Positions 38,975-48,479 are shown, counted from the first letter of the stretch. The stretch is DNA of 64,000 bases from Mycetocola spongiae (GCF_020424085.1 NZ_CP080203.1:3132755-3196754); one strand, 5' to 3'. Notes: generated by a model not told the origin, from the letters alone. Numbers and translations are program-made.

Positions 38975-39348
38975 TGTCTCGATTCTCGAAGAAGACCGTC
39001 GCACAGGCCGCGGGGGAGGCCACCCCCGCGCGCCCGGGCATCCATACCCCGCGCTGGATTATCCTCACGCTCGCCGTGTTTTTTGGCCTGTTTTTTGCCT
39101 ATGACGCCTGGGAGGGCGTGGGTAACCTCATCTCCTTCCCGCGCCTGGTCGCCGAGCTGGGCGGCGCCGTCTCGGCCTTCGGCTGGGTCCTGCTGGTGCT
39201 GGGCCTGCTGATGCCGATCCTGTGCTTTGCCGCGTCCTATCTGCTGGGTCGGCGCCGGGGGTTGCTCGCGATTGTGCTGATCTATCTGGCCGGCCTGGGT
39301 ACCTCGGCGGCGCTCACCTTCACGATCCTGCAGCTCGCGGCGGGATAG
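38974..39348 (+). CDS. Small membrane protein (124 aa), partner of the preceding gene
   Basis: Three predicted membrane segments (about residues 28-48, 62-88 and 97-120) after a basic N-terminus. No recognised domain. The ATG at 38974 overlaps the preceding stop by one base; longer in-frame starts upstream would overlap that gene almost fully and are rejected. Confidence 0.72.
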   Translation: MSRFSKKTVAQAAGEATPARPGIHTPRWIILTLAVFFGLFFAYDAWEGVGNLISFPRLVAELGGAVSAFGWVLLVLGLLMPILCFAASYLLGRRRGLLAIVLIYLAGLGTSAALTFTILQLAAG

Positions 39349-39383
39349 CGCTCGCGCGCATCCTCCCGCATCGCGCGAGATAA

Positions 39384-39515
39384 CGGCGCGAATTACGCCG
39401 CCGCCCGCGCGCGGTACGGCGGCTAAAGCCCCGGATTTACGCGGCAGCCGCGTCCGTGCTCGGGCAGCGGAGCACCCGCGTGCCCGGGGCCGGGCCGGGC
39501 TGCGGACGCGGCCGC
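39384..39515 (+). other. Structured region upstream of serA
   Basis: The 288-base gap before serA holds two dyads. A short hairpin CGGCG/CGCCG lies at 39384-39400. A long stem pairs 39444-39456 (GCAGCCGCGTCCG) with 39503-39515 (12 of 13 positions), enclosing an inner hairpin TGCTC/GAGCA. Neither has a T run. They may end the upstream transcript or form a serA leader; no known riboswitch is recognised. Confidence 0.4.
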
Positions 39516-39636
39516 GTGCGCATATTCCCGGAGCGCACATCGGCAATGATTTCACCTAGTAGAGTGTAAATATCTGGCGCCCCGATGACGCGGCGCGAGC
39601 TTCCCAACCGTTATCCCCTTCTAAGGATCCGTTTTC

Positions 39637-41226
39637 GTGTCGAAGCCTGTAGTCCTGATCGCCGAAGAATTATCGCCCGCCACCGTCGATGCCCTCGGGC
39701 CCGACTTTGATATCCGTCAGGTGGATGGGACCGACCGTCCCGCCCTGCTGGCAGCGCTTGCCGAGGCAAACGCCATCCTCGTTCGCTCCGCCACACAGGT
39801 GGATGCCGAGGCCATCTCCGCCGCACCGAAGCTGCAGGTTATCGCCCGCGCCGGTGTGGGACTGGACAACGTTGACATCAAGGCCGCCACCACGGCCGGT
39901 GTCATGGTTGTGAACGCACCGACCTCCAATATCATCTCCGCCGCCGAGCTCACCGTGGGTCATATCCTCTCGCTCGCCCGGCACATCCCCGCCGCCCACG
40001 CCGCACTCGCGCAGGGTCAGTGGAAGCGCTCCAAGTACACCGGTACCGAGCTCTTCGAAAAGACCGTGGGCATCATCGGCCTCGGCCGCATCGGCGCGCT
40101 CATCACCGAACGCCTTAAGGCATTTGGTGTGCGCGTGGTTGCCTATGACCCCTACGTCACGAGCGCCCGCGCCCAGCAGCTCGGCGTGACCCTGCTCACC
40201 CTGGACGAGCTGCTCGCCCAGAGTGACTTCATCACGATTCACATGCCGCGCACGCCCGAGACCCTCGGCATGATCGGTGTGGAGCAGCTCAAGGCCATGA
40301 AGCCCACCGCCTATGTGGTCAACGTGGCCCGCGGTGGACTCGTGGACGAGGATGCGCTTTATGACGCCCTGGTCTCGGGAGAGATCGCCGGCGCCGGACT
40401 CGATGTTTTTGTTTCCGAGCCCCCCACCGAGACCAAGCTCCTCGGCCTGGAAAACATCATCGTCACCCCGCACCTCGGTGCCTCCACGGGCGAGGCCCAG
40501 GAGAAGGCCGGCGTCTCGGTGGCCAAATCGGTGCGCCTGGCCCTCGGCGGCGACCTCGTCCCCGATGCCGTGAACGTGGCCGGTGGCATCATCGACCCCT
40601 ATGTGCGCCCCGGTATTTCCCTCGTGGAGAAGCTGGGCCAGATCTTCTCGGCCCTGACCGTCTCGCCGCTGTCCAGCGTGGACGTGGAGATCCGCGGAGA
40701 CCTCGTGCAGTACGACGTCTCGGTCCTGAAGCTGGCAGCGCTCAAGGGCATCTTCAGCCAGGTGGTCAGCGAATCGGTGTCCTATGTGAACGCCCCGCTG
40801 CTCGCCGAGCAGCGCGGCGTGGAGGTGCGCCTGATCACCGATCCGATCAGCGAGGACTTCCGCGATATCATCACGCTGCGCGGTGCGCTGGCCGATGGCA
40901 GCCAGATCTCCGTCTCGGGTACCCTGACCGGCCCCAAGCAGATCGAGAAGCTCGTGGAGATCAACGGCTATGACATCGAGGTGCCGATCAGCGAGCACCA
41001 CATCGTGATGCTCTATACCGACCGTCCCGGAATCGTGGCGCAGTACGGTACCCGCTTCGGCGAGGCCCAGATTAATATCGCCGGAATGCAGATTGCCCGC
41101 CAGGAGGCCGGCGGACAGGCGCTCACCGTGCTCACGGTGGACTCGCCCGTATCCGAGGAGCTCCTCGATCAGGTGCGCACCGATATCGACGCCACCGCCG
41201 TGCGCGCCGTCGCAATCACCGCCTAG
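39637..41226 (+). CDS. serA: D-3-phosphoglycerate dehydrogenase
   Basis: First enzyme of serine biosynthesis, oxidising 3-phosphoglycerate with NAD. 529 residues, the long actinobacterial form. Substrate and NAD domains occupy 1-310 with the Rossmann motif GIIGLGRIGALI (about 146-157); the catalytic Arg and His appear in NVARGGLVDE and TPHLGASTGEAQ. An intervening ASB domain (about 320-450) and a C-terminal ACT domain (about 455-529) give serine feedback control. The start is GTG at 39637 with TAAGGA upstream. Confidence 0.96.
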   Translation: MSKPVVLIAEELSPATVDALGPDFDIRQVDGTDRPALLAALAEANAILVRSATQVDAEAISAAPKLQVIARAGVGLDNVDIKAATTAGVMVVNAPTSNIISAAELTVGHILSLARHIPAAHAALAQGQWKRSKYTGTELFEKTVGIIGLGRIGALITERLKAFGVRVVAYDPYVTSARAQQLGVTLLTLDELLAQSDFITIHMPRTPETLGMIGVEQLKAMKPTAYVVNVARGGLVDEDALYDALVSGEIAGAGLDVFVSEPPTETKLLGLENIIVTPHLGASTGEAQEKAGVSVAKSVRLALGGDLVPDAVNVAGGIIDPYVRPGISLVEKLGQIFSALTVSPLSSVDVEIRGDLVQYDVSVLKLAALKGIFSQVVSESVSYVNAPLLAEQRGVEVRLITDPISEDFRDIITLRGALADGSQISVSGTLTGPKQIEKLVEINGYDIEVPISEHHIVMLYTDRPGIVAQYGTRFGEAQINIAGMQIARQEAGGQALTVLTVDSPVSEELLDQVRTDIDATAVRAVAITA

Positions 41227-41235
41227 GCAGTTCAT

Positions 41236-41282
41236 AAAAACGGCCGTCCCGGGAACCTCGGTTCCCGGGACGGCCGTTTTTT
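41236..41282. terminator. Bidirectional terminator between serA and tetR-type gene
   Basis: A perfect stem AAAACGGCCGTCCCGGGAAC with its complement; A run on the left and T run on the right make it work in both directions. It ends on the stop codon of the facing gene. Confidence 0.92.
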
Positions 41283-41823
41283 AGTACAGGCGGGCGACCA
41301 CCGCGAGGACCTCGTCGATCGAGGTAGAGCTCAGGGTATGGGCCTCGGCGGGGGTGCTGCAATCCAGCGTGGAGTTCATATAGAGCCCGTCGCTGACCAG
41401 CATGATGGTCTCGGCCACTGCGGGGTCTTGCACCTGCTGCTGGATCAGGTCGAGCCAGGTGCGGCGCACCGCGGCGAGGGCAACGCCCGCGCGGGAGTCC
41501 TCGGACTGGGCGAGCCGGGTCACGGCGATCATGGTGCGATCAAAATCCTCGCCTGTATATACGGAGGTGCGCAGCAGATAGTCGATTGAGCCGGCGGGTG
41601 CGCTGGCCATGAGGTGGGCATCGGCCTCGGCGCGCGCGGAGAGGCGCTCCAACAGGCCCTCGATCAGCGCGCCACGATTGCCAAAATGATATAAAAGGCC
41701 ACCCTTGGATACGCCCGCGAGCGCCGCGGTGGCGTCGAGGGTCGCGCCGCGCTCTCCGTGTTCGATGAGCAGGGTTTCAAACGCGTCGAGCACACGATCG
41801 CGCGCGGAAACGGTGGGGGTCAT
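41281..41823 (-). CDS. TetR-family transcriptional repressor
   Basis: 180 residues. The N-terminal helix-turn-helix (about residues 8-55) includes GATLDATAALAGVSKGGLLY and HFGNRGALIEG; the ligand domain fills the rest. Divergent from an MFS exporter gene 93 bases away, the standard arrangement in which the repressor controls both itself and the pump and is released by a pump substrate. A perfect dyad lies in the shared promoter region (41867-41880). Confidence 0.9.
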   Translation of the reverse strand: MTPTVSARDRVLDAFETLLIEHGERGATLDATAALAGVSKGGLLYHFGNRGALIEGLLERLSARAEADAHLMASAPAGSIDYLLRTSVYTGEDFDRTMIAVTRLAQSEDSRAGVALAAVRRTWLDLIQQQVQDPAVAETIMLVSDGLYMNSTLDCSTPAEAHTLSSTSIDEVLAVVARLY

Positions 41824-41845
41824 GGCTACTCTTTCACAAATTTTC

Positions 41846-41896
41846 GGAACTCGTGTTGAAGTCTACACCGTCCAGACGGTACAGTAAACGAGTTCC
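41846..41896 (+). promoter_or_regulatory. Promoter with nested operator-like dyads between tetR and the MFS gene
   Basis: An inner perfect dyad ACCGTC-CA-GACGGT (41867-41880) lies in the spacer of a candidate promoter TTGAAG (41856-41861) to TACAGT (41880-41885, 18-base spacer). An outer dyad GGAACTCG (41846-41853) and CGAGTTCC (41889-41896) flanks it. A repressor bound at the inner site would block RNA polymerase. Confidence 0.65.
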
Positions 41897-41916
41897 ACTA
41901 TTTGAGAAAGTTCGTC

Positions 41917-43437
41917 ATGTTTGCAAATGCACCCGCTATCGCCGCTAATGCGCTGAGCCGTCGCCGACGCTGGGCCGCGCTCGCGGTTCTGATGCTGCCC
42001 GTGCTCCTCGTATCGGTGGATAACACCGTCCTGAATTTTGCGGTCCCCGCGATCTCCGAGGCCCTGCGCCCCACCGGAAATCAGCTGCTCTGGATCATCG
42101 ATATCTATCCGCTGGTCCTCGCGGGCCTCCTGGTCCCGATGGGAAGCATCGGTGACCGCTTCGGCCGCCGCCGCCTCCTGATGATCGGATCGATCGGTTT
42201 TGGTGTGGTCTCGGTGCTCGCCGCGTTCTCACCCTCGCCGGAACTGCTGATCGCCGCGCGCGCCCTGCTGGGATTTTTTGGCGCAATGCTCATGCCCTCA
42301 ACGCTTTCGCTGCTGCGCAATATCTTCACGGATCGCAATGAGCTGCGGCTCGCGATTGCCATCTGGGCGAGTGCGTTTAGCGCCGGTAGCGCGCTCGGCC
42401 CGATCGTGGGTGGCCTGCTGCTGAATAGCTTCCCCTGGGGCTCGGTCTTCCTGCTCGCCGTCCCGATGCTGCTGCCCCTCGTGATCCTCGCGCCGCTGCT
42501 GCTGCCCGAGTCCAAGGACCCGAACCCGGGCAAGGTGGACCTGCTGTCGATCCCGATGGCGCTGCTCACGATGGCCCCGTTTGTTTTTGGTATTAAGTGG
42601 CTCGCGACCCACGGCATGAGCGCCGTGGGCATCGGCACCCTGCTCTTTGGTGTGCTGCTGGGCTATCTCTTTGTGCGCCGCCAGCGCCGCATCAGCAACC
42701 CGATGCTGGATATGACCCTGTTCCACCGGGGCCAGTTCTCGGGGGCCGTGCTCGTAAACCTGCTCAGCGTGATCGCGCTTGTGGGTGGCCTGTTCTTTGT
42801 CTCCCAGCACCTCCAGCTGGTGCTGGGCATGACGCCGTTTGACGCGGCCATGGTGCTGATCCCCGGTCTGGTCATCACGATCATCTCGGGACTGGGCATC
42901 GTGTTCTTCTCCAAGCGTTTCCGCGCCTCGATCGTGATCCCCGCCTCGCTGCTGTTCAGCATCGCGGGCTATGCGGTGATCGCGCTGAGTGGCGGGGATA
43001 TCGGTGCCTGGGGTATCGCGGTGGCCTTCAGCCTCCTCGGCCTGGGAATCGGTGCCGCCGAGACCGTGTCCAATGAGCTGATCCTGGCCAGCGCCCCGCC
43101 CGCCAAGGCCGGGGCCGCCTCGGCCGTATCCGAGACCGCCTATGAGCTGGGTGCGGTGCTGGGTACCGCCACGATCGGCACGATCCTCACGGCCTCCTAT
43201 CGCTCCAATGTGGTGCTGCCGGAGGGGCTCACGCCCGATCAGCAGCTCGCCGCGAGCGAGACCCTGGGTGGTGCGGTGAACGTCTCCGGGGAGATCTCCC
43301 CGGATCTGGGCGCCGTGCTGCTGGAATCCGCGCGGCACGCGTTTGATAGCGGTGCCGGTGTGGCCGCGTGGATCGGTGTGGCCCTCGTGGCCGGCGCCGC
43401 GATCATCGCCGCCTTCACCCTGCGCAAAACCACCTAG
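41917..43437 (+). CDS. MFS multidrug efflux transporter, DHA2 (14-TM) type
   Basis: 506 residues from the ATG at 41917, for which GAGAAAG is correctly spaced; TTG at 41902 is an alternative. The DHA2/QacA-like pattern is visible: SVDNTVLNFAVPAI in TM1, GSIGDRFGRRR in loop 2-3, and motif C-like GPIVGG in TM5, with about 14 membrane helices. Probably exports cationic or amphiphilic compounds by proton antiport under control of the divergent TetR-type repressor. Confidence 0.92.
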   Translation: MFANAPAIAANALSRRRRWAALAVLMLPVLLVSVDNTVLNFAVPAISEALRPTGNQLLWIIDIYPLVLAGLLVPMGSIGDRFGRRRLLMIGSIGFGVVSVLAAFSPSPELLIAARALLGFFGAMLMPSTLSLLRNIFTDRNELRLAIAIWASAFSAGSALGPIVGGLLLNSFPWGSVFLLAVPMLLPLVILAPLLLPESKDPNPGKVDLLSIPMALLTMAPFVFGIKWLATHGMSAVGIGTLLFGVLLGYLFVRRQRRISNPMLDMTLFHRGQFSGAVLVNLLSVIALVGGLFFVSQHLQLVLGMTPFDAAMVLIPGLVITIISGLGIVFFSKRFRASIVIPASLLFSIAGYAVIALSGGDIGAWGIAVAFSLLGLGIGAAETVSNELILASAPPAKAGAASAVSETAYELGAVLGTATIGTILTASYRSNVVLPEGLTPDQQLAASETLGGAVNVSGEISPDLGAVLLESARHAFDSGAGVAAWIGVALVAGAAIIAAFTLRKTT

Positions 43438-43455
43438 GCCCCTGGCCGCAGTGCC

Positions 43456-43492
43456 GCCGCGCCCCGATCCGCCTCGCGGGTCGGGGCGCGGC
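43456..43492. terminator. Hairpin between convergent MFS and DadA-like genes
   Basis: GCCGCGCCCCGA pairs perfectly with TCGGGGCGCGGC. Only a short T/A tail is present, so it is probably a bidirectional but moderate terminator. Confidence 0.65.
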
Positions 43493-43500
43493 GCATTGGC

Positions 43501-44742
43501 CTAGCGCAGCGGGTTAAACGGACGCAGCTCGGCGGGTACCGTGCCGGTCATGATCTGCTCGGCAAGCAGGCGGCCGGTGGCGGGCCCCAGCACGATTCCC
43601 CACATCCCGTGGCCCCCGGCCACAAAGATATTGGGGGCGTTGGTGGCCCCGATGATGGGCAGGCCGTCCGGGGTGACCGGGCGCGAACCGACCCACTCAG
43701 CGCGGCGATCCTCCAGGTCCATATTCTGAAATAGCGGGCGCACCGAGGCCAGGATCGCCTCGATCCGGCGGGGCTGAAGGGGTTCATCCGGGCCGCGGAA
43801 CTCCATGGTTCCCGCGATCCGCAGCCGCCCCTGATAGGGTGTGCAGGCCACGCGCCGGGCCGGGAAATAGATCGGATATTCGGCGGGCTGCTCGGTGGGA
43901 ACGCTGAAGGAATAGCCGCGGCCCGCCTGCACCAGGGTGCGCACCCCGAGTGGCCGGGCCAGCCCGGGCAGCCAGGCCCCGGTCGCGAGTACCGAAACAT
44001 CGGCCTCGTGGGTCCGGCCATCGTGGGTGAATACCCGCACGCCGGAGCCCGCGGGCTGCACGGCGGTGACCTCGGCATCGGTATGGATCACGCCGCCGCG
44101 CTCGTGCACCGCCCGGGCCAGATCCTCCACATAGGGGCCGGGCTCGATAAAGCGCTGCCCTCCCATCTGGAACACGGTGGATACCGCGGGGGAGAGCTGC
44201 GGCACCAGGCTGCCGGGATCGGCGAGGCGCGATAGCGGCACGCTCTGCCCGGCCCGCTCCACATGCGAGATCTCGTGCACAAACGGCGTGGACTCGCGCT
44301 CCCGCTCGAAGCCGATGATAAACGGGCCCTCGTGGGTGCGGGCGCGCACGCCGCCCGCGGCCAGCTCGTCAAACGCGTCCAGCGCCAGCGAATCTATCGG
44401 GGTGAGTGCTGCCATCGCGGTATCCCAGCGGCGCTGGGTGCCGTGGGCGGCAAATCGGGCGAGGAAATTCCAGAGCCGCGGATCCAGCCGCACCGGGATA
44501 TGCAGCGGGGCCGACGGGTCCAGTAGGGCCTTGGGTCCATAGGTCCAGATGCTGGGATCGGAGAGCGGCATGGCCATGCCCGGTGTGAGCCAGCCCGCAT
44601 TGCCCCAGCTGGAGCCCGCGGCCACACCCGCGCGATCCAGGACCGTGACCTCCACGCCGCGCTCCTGGAGATGCCAGGCCGTGGCCAGGCCCACCATGCC
44701 GGCTCCGATGATGACCGCGCTGCGCGGGGCGGTGTTGTTCAC
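43501..44742 (-). CDS. D-amino-acid dehydrogenase-like FAD oxidoreductase (DadA family)
   Basis: 413 residues from GTG at 44742, with AAGGGAG 5 bases upstream; the frame continues 100 codons upstream without similarity. FAD motif IIGAGMVGLATAWHL (about residues 12-26), SSWGNAGWLTPG, and the C-terminal GGHGMWGIVLGPATG match the DadA small-subunit family, which deaminates D-amino acids. Divergent from an Lrp-type regulator, as in the dad operons of other bacteria, so the regulator probably responds to an amino acid and controls this gene. Confidence 0.88.
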   Translation of the reverse strand: MNNTAPRSAVIIGAGMVGLATAWHLQERGVEVTVLDRAGVAAGSSWGNAGWLTPGMAMPLSDPSIWTYGPKALLDPSAPLHIPVRLDPRLWNFLARFAAHGTQRRWDTAMAALTPIDSLALDAFDELAAGGVRARTHEGPFIIGFERERESTPFVHEISHVERAGQSVPLSRLADPGSLVPQLSPAVSTVFQMGGQRFIEPGPYVEDLARAVHERGGVIHTDAEVTAVQPAGSGVRVFTHDGRTHEADVSVLATGAWLPGLARPLGVRTLVQAGRGYSFSVPTEQPAEYPIYFPARRVACTPYQGRLRIAGTMEFRGPDEPLQPRRIEAILASVRPLFQNMDLEDRRAEWVGSRPVTPDGLPIIGATNAPNIFVAGGHGMWGIVLGPATGRLLAEQIMTGTVPAELRPFNPLR

Positions 44743-44791
44743 GAGTACTCCCTTGTGTTCGTTGAACCTAACTCTCCCCTCATCCTGAACA

Positions 44792-44813
44792 GGATTCGAT
44801 ACGATAGCAATCC
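44792..44813. promoter_or_regulatory. Inverted repeat between DadA-like and Lrp-like genes
   Basis: GGATT (44792-44796) and AATCC (44809-44813) are inverted with 12 bases between, in the 145-base divergent gap. The surrounding sequence is A/T-rich for this genome. A candidate Lrp-type site; short arms make it tentative. Confidence 0.35.
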
Positions 44814-44887
44814 AAGCGCAGATAATTCTCTTATCCGGCGCGGTGATGGAGCAAAGCGGTGTTTTACTGCGGGAAAGGCAATAATCG

Positions 44888-45397
44888 ATGAAGAAAATTC
44901 GGGACGAAAAACTCGACGATATCGACTCCGCGATCATCGCGATCCTGCAGGCCGATGCCCGCACCCCGAATAATCTTGTGGCCGAGCGCGTGGGCATCGC
45001 GCCCTCCACGTGCCTCGCCCGCATCCGCACGCTGCAATCCCGGGGCATCATCCGCGGCTTTCATGCCGATATCGACCCGGTGGCCATCGGCCGCGGCCTG
45101 CAGGCCCTGATCTCGGTGCGGCTGCACGCCCACGCCCGCTCCGATATCGCCAGCTTTGGGGACTATCTGGCGGGGCTGCCCGCGGTGGAGAGCATCTTTT
45201 TTGTCACGGGGGAGCGCGATTATCTGATCCATGTCGCGGTGGCCGATTCCGGCGAGCTGCGGGACCTGGTGGCGCATAACCTGAGCGTGCGGCCCGAGGT
45301 CGCCGGCACCAATACCAGCGTGATTTTTGAATATGTGCGCCCCTCGCGTGAGCGCGAGTCCGGGCCCGTGGATGCAGCGCACCCCGCGCGCGTATAA
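44888..45397 (+). CDS. Lrp/AsnC-family transcriptional regulator
   Basis: 169 residues. N-terminal winged helix-turn-helix (about 8-55, [20 protein letters not shown] and [12 protein letters not shown]) and C-terminal RAM amino-acid-binding domain (about 70-150). Feast/famine regulators sense amino acids and form octamers. The divergent DadA-like oxidase is the most likely target. The start is the ATG at 44888 with GGGAAAGG upstream. Confidence 0.92.
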   Translation: MKKIRDEKLDDIDSAIIAILQADARTPNNLVAERVGIAPSTCLARIRTLQSRGIIRGFHADIDPVAIGRGLQALISVRLHAHARSDIASFGDYLAGLPAVESIFFVTGERDYLIHVAVADSGELRDLVAHNLSVRPEVAGTNTSVIFEYVRPSRERESGPVDAAHPARV

Positions 45398-45441
45398 GGT
45401 TGGGGGAGGATCAATCCCCACACTATGCCAGCAGGAGAAAA

Positions 45442-46488
45442 ATGTCGCGCAGCGTCAAACTTGCCGTGATTCCCGGAGACGGAATCGGACCCGAGGTTGT
45501 GGCCGAGGCGGTGAAGGTTCTCGATGCCGTGGCGCAGGATTCCGGCGTTCACTTCGAGAAGACCCACTTCTCGCTTGGTGCCGCGCGGTTCCTGGAGACG
45601 GGCGATGTTCTCACCGATGAGGACCTCAACGCGATTAAGGCCCAGGACGCCATTATTCTCGGTGCCGTGGGCGGCGTTCCGGGCGATCCCCGCCTGAAAA
45701 ACGCCAATATTGAGCGTGGGCTTCTCCTGAAGCTGCGTTTTGCGCTGGACCACTACGTAAACCTGCGTCCCACCCGCGTATACCCCGGTGTGGCCAGCCC
45801 GCTGGCCGAGCCCGGCGAGGTGGACTTCATCGTGGTCCGCGAGGGCACCGAGGGACCCTATGTGGGCAATGGCGGCGCGATCCGTCAGGGCACCGCGCAG
45901 GAGATCGCCAATGAGGTCTCCGTGAATACCGCCTATGGTGTGGAGCGCGTGGTGCGCTACGCATTTGAGCTGGCCACGCGCCGCCGCAACCGCCTCACCC
46001 TGGTGCATAAGACCAATGTGCTCACCTATGCCGGTGGCCTGTGGCAGCGCATCGTGAACGAGGTGGCCCCCGAGTTCCCCGGCGTGAGTGTGGACTATCT
46101 GCACGTGGACGCCGCCACCATTTTTCTGGTCACCGATCCCGCGCGCTTTGACGTGCTGGTGACCGATAACCTCTTCGGTGATATCCTCACCGACCTGGCC
46201 GGCGCGATCAGCGGCGGCATCGGGCTCTCGGCCTCGGGAAATATTAACCCGACCGGAGCCTTCCCGAGCATGTTCGAGCCGGTACACGGTTCCGCCCCGG
46301 ACATCGCCGGAAAGCAGATCGCCGATCCGACCGCGGCAATCCTCTCGATCGCGATTCTGCTTGACCACCTGGGCCTGGGCGAACTGTCCGAGCGCGTCAC
46401 TGCGGCGGTCAACGCCGATATTGCCGAGCGCAACGGAACGCCCCGCCCCACCGCGGCCGTCGGTGACGCCATCGCCGCCCGCGTTTAA
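45442..46488 (+). CDS. leuB: 3-isopropylmalate dehydrogenase
   Basis: NAD-dependent oxidative decarboxylase of leucine synthesis. 348 residues from the ATG at 45442 (GCAGGAG upstream). [12 protein letters not shown] at the N-terminus, the Arg-rich substrate segment [27 protein letters not shown], and [14 protein letters not shown] near the C-terminus are diagnostic. The [12 protein letters not shown] loop fits the actinobacterial LeuB group. It begins a run leuB-ilvE-FAH gene with gaps of 29 and 9 bases, probably one operon. Confidence 0.96.
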   Translation: MSRSVKLAVIPGDGIGPEVVAEAVKVLDAVAQDSGVHFEKTHFSLGAARFLETGDVLTDEDLNAIKAQDAIILGAVGGVPGDPRLKNANIERGLLLKLRFALDHYVNLRPTRVYPGVASPLAEPGEVDFIVVREGTEGPYVGNGGAIRQGTAQEIANEVSVNTAYGVERVVRYAFELATRRRNRLTLVHKTNVLTYAGGLWQRIVNEVAPEFPGVSVDYLHVDAATIFLVTDPARFDVLVTDNLFGDILTDLAGAISGGIGLSASGNINPTGAFPSMFEPVHGSAPDIAGKQIADPTAAILSIAILLDHLGLGELSERVTAAVNADIAERNGTPRPTAAVGDAIAARV

Positions 46489-46517
46489 CGCGAAGAAAAT
46501 TTGAGAAGAGGATCGTC

Positions 46518-47609
46518 ATGACCGCACTAGAGTTCAGCGTGGAGAAAAACCCCGCCGCCCGCTCCGAAACCGAGCGCGCCGAGATTCTGGAAAATCCCGG
46601 CTTTGGTAATTTTTTCACCGACCACATGGTCACCATCGACTGGTCGGTGGATGCCGGCTGGCATAACCCCGCCGTGGTGCCCTATGGCCCGCTGCTGATG
46701 GACCCCGCCTCCTCCGTGTTGCACTATGGCCAGGAGATCTTCGAGGGGCTGAAGGCCTATCGGCACGCGGATGGCTCGATCTGGACGTTCCGCCCCGAGA
46801 AGAACGGCGAGCGGCTGAACCGCTCCGCCCGTCGCCTCGCGCTGCCCGAGCTGCCCGTGGAGGACTTTGTGGAGTCCATCCGCGCGCTGGTTCGCGCCGA
46901 TAGCGACTGGGTTCCGGCCGAGCCCGATACCTGCCTGTATCTGCGCCCGTTTATGATCGCCAATGAGTCGTTCCTCGGTGTGCGTGCCGCGCAGTCGGTG
47001 CGCTATCTGGTGATCGCCTCGCCCGCCGGCTCGTATTTCTCGGGCGGTGTGGCCCCCGTGAAGATCTGGCTGTCCACGCAGTATTCGCGCGCCGGTCGCG
47101 GCGGCACGGGAGCCGCCAAATGCGGCGGAAACTATGCTGCCTCGCTGCTGCCCCAGCAGGAGGCCGCGGCCAATGGCTGCGCCCAGGTGATGTTCCTGGA
47201 CGGCGAGACCGGAACCCGCATCGATGAGCTCGGCGGAATGAACGTGTTTTTTGTGCGCTCCGATAAGACCATCGTCACGCCCGAGCTCACGGGCTCGATC
47301 CTCGAGGGCGTCACGCGCGATAGCATCATCGAGCTGGCCCGCGACCGCGGTTATACCGTGGAGGAGCGCGCGATCACGATCGACGAGTGGCGCGCAGGGG
47401 ACGCCGATGGCACGATCACAGAGGTCTTTGCGTGTGGCACCGCCGCCGTGATCACCCCGATCGGGCAGCTCAAGGCCGAGGGCTTCACGATCGGCCGCGA
47501 GGACGCCACCCCGGGCGAGCTGACGATGTCGCTGCGCGAGGAACTCACCGATATTCAGTACGGACGCCGCGAGGATACTCGCGGCTGGCTCGTGCGCCTG
47601 GATAAGTAG
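46518..47609 (+). CDS. ilvE: Branched-chain amino-acid aminotransferase
   Basis: PLP fold type IV enzyme performing the last step to valine, leucine and isoleucine. 363 residues, the longer type typical of Actinobacteria. The PLP lysine is in GAAKCGGNYAASL (about residue 200); DELGGMNVFFV and the GTAAVITP phosphate-binding loop near the C-terminus are present. Placed directly after leuB with GAGGA as ribosome binding site. Confidence 0.96.
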   Translation: MTALEFSVEKNPAARSETERAEILENPGFGNFFTDHMVTIDWSVDAGWHNPAVVPYGPLLMDPASSVLHYGQEIFEGLKAYRHADGSIWTFRPEKNGERLNRSARRLALPELPVEDFVESIRALVRADSDWVPAEPDTCLYLRPFMIANESFLGVRAAQSVRYLVIASPAGSYFSGGVAPVKIWLSTQYSRAGRGGTGAAKCGGNYAASLLPQQEAAANGCAQVMFLDGETGTRIDELGGMNVFFVRSDKTIVTPELTGSILEGVTRDSIIELARDRGYTVEERAITIDEWRAGDADGTITEVFACGTAAVITPIGQLKAEGFTIGREDATPGELTMSLREELTDIQYGRREDTRGWLVRLDK

Positions 47610-47618
47610 GGATCACCC

Positions 47619-48386
47619 ATGAAGATTGCACGCTTTAGCCATGATGACCGCATCAGCTACGGAATCGTGGACGGCACCGAGATTGTGGTGCTCGACGGCG
47701 ACCCGATGTTCTCCGGTTTTGAGACGCTGGACGAGCGGGTGCCGCTCGCCGATGTGACGCTGCTGGCCCCCTCGATCCCGCGCTCGAAGATTGTGGCCGT
47801 GGGTAAGAACTACCGCGATCACGTCACGGAGATGGGCGGCGCGGATGCGCAGCCCCCGACCGAACCGCTGCTGTTCTTTAAGCCCAATACCTCGGTGATC
47901 GGGCCCAATAATCCGATCATCATCCCGCCGCAGACCTCCGAGGTGTCCTATGAGGCCGAGCTGGCCATCGTGATCGGCTCGGTGGCCAAAAACGTGCCCG
48001 CACGCGATGCCCATAAGGTGATCTTCGGCTATACGCTGGCCAATGACATCACCGCGCGCGATCTGCAGCGCAGCGACGGACAGTGGGCCCGCGCCAAGGG
48101 CTTTGATAGCTTCTGCCCGCTCGGCCCGGTCATCGAGACCGAGTTTGAGCCCGCCGGAAAGCGCATTATGTCGCGCCTGAACGGCGAGACGCGGCAGGAT
48201 GGCTCGCTGGATGACATGATCCACGATATCCCCGCGATCGTCGAATATGTCACCGCTGCATTTACGATGCTGCCCGGCGACGTGATCCTCACCGGGACGC
48301 CCGCGGGCGTGGGCACAATCGCCTCGGGCGATGTGCTTGAGGTGGAGATTGAGGGCCTGGGCATCCTGTCCAATCCCGTGGCCTAG
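47619..48386 (+). CDS. Fumarylacetoacetate hydrolase family protein
   Basis: 255 residues of the FAH fold; the family includes hydrolases, decarboxylases and isomerases of beta-diketo or oxo acids. GKNYRDHVTEMGG starts the core; the metal-ligand Glu pair (SYEAELAIVIG) and Asp (LANDITARDLQ) are intact, and GDVILTGTPAGVG closes the domain. The gene follows ilvE by 9 bases; the same neighbour order is common in Microbacteriaceae, but its role there is not established. Confidence 0.9.
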   Translation: MKIARFSHDDRISYGIVDGTEIVVLDGDPMFSGFETLDERVPLADVTLLAPSIPRSKIVAVGKNYRDHVTEMGGADAQPPTEPLLFFKPNTSVIGPNNPIIIPPQTSEVSYEAELAIVIGSVAKNVPARDAHKVIFGYTLANDITARDLQRSDGQWARAKGFDSFCPLGPVIETEFEPAGKRIMSRLNGETRQDGSLDDMIHDIPAIVEYVTAAFTMLPGDVILTGTPAGVGTIASGDVLEVEIEGLGILSNPVA

Positions 48387-48473
48387 GGCCAAGCCGCGCC
48401 GCGGTGGTGTGTACACGCCACCGCGGCGCACCCGTCTGACCGGGCGGCCTGCCCGGAAGGCGCGCGGGGGCGG

Positions 48474-48479
48474 TAGAGT
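48474..48479 (+). promoter_or_regulatory. -10-like element before gltX
   Basis: TAGAGT ends 8 bases before the ATG at 48488, implying a leader of 0-2 bases. AGGGAG partly overlaps this spacer, so a normal ribosome binding site close to the start cannot be excluded. Confidence 0.4.

Noticed and set aside
39670..41235. 521-codon minus-strand open frame over serA
   Set aside because: Complement shadow of a conserved gene; composition dominated by Gly, His and Asp.
42298..43338. 346-codon minus-strand frame over the DHA2 transporter
   Set aside because: Gln/His/Arg-rich complement of membrane-helix codons; no features of a protein family.
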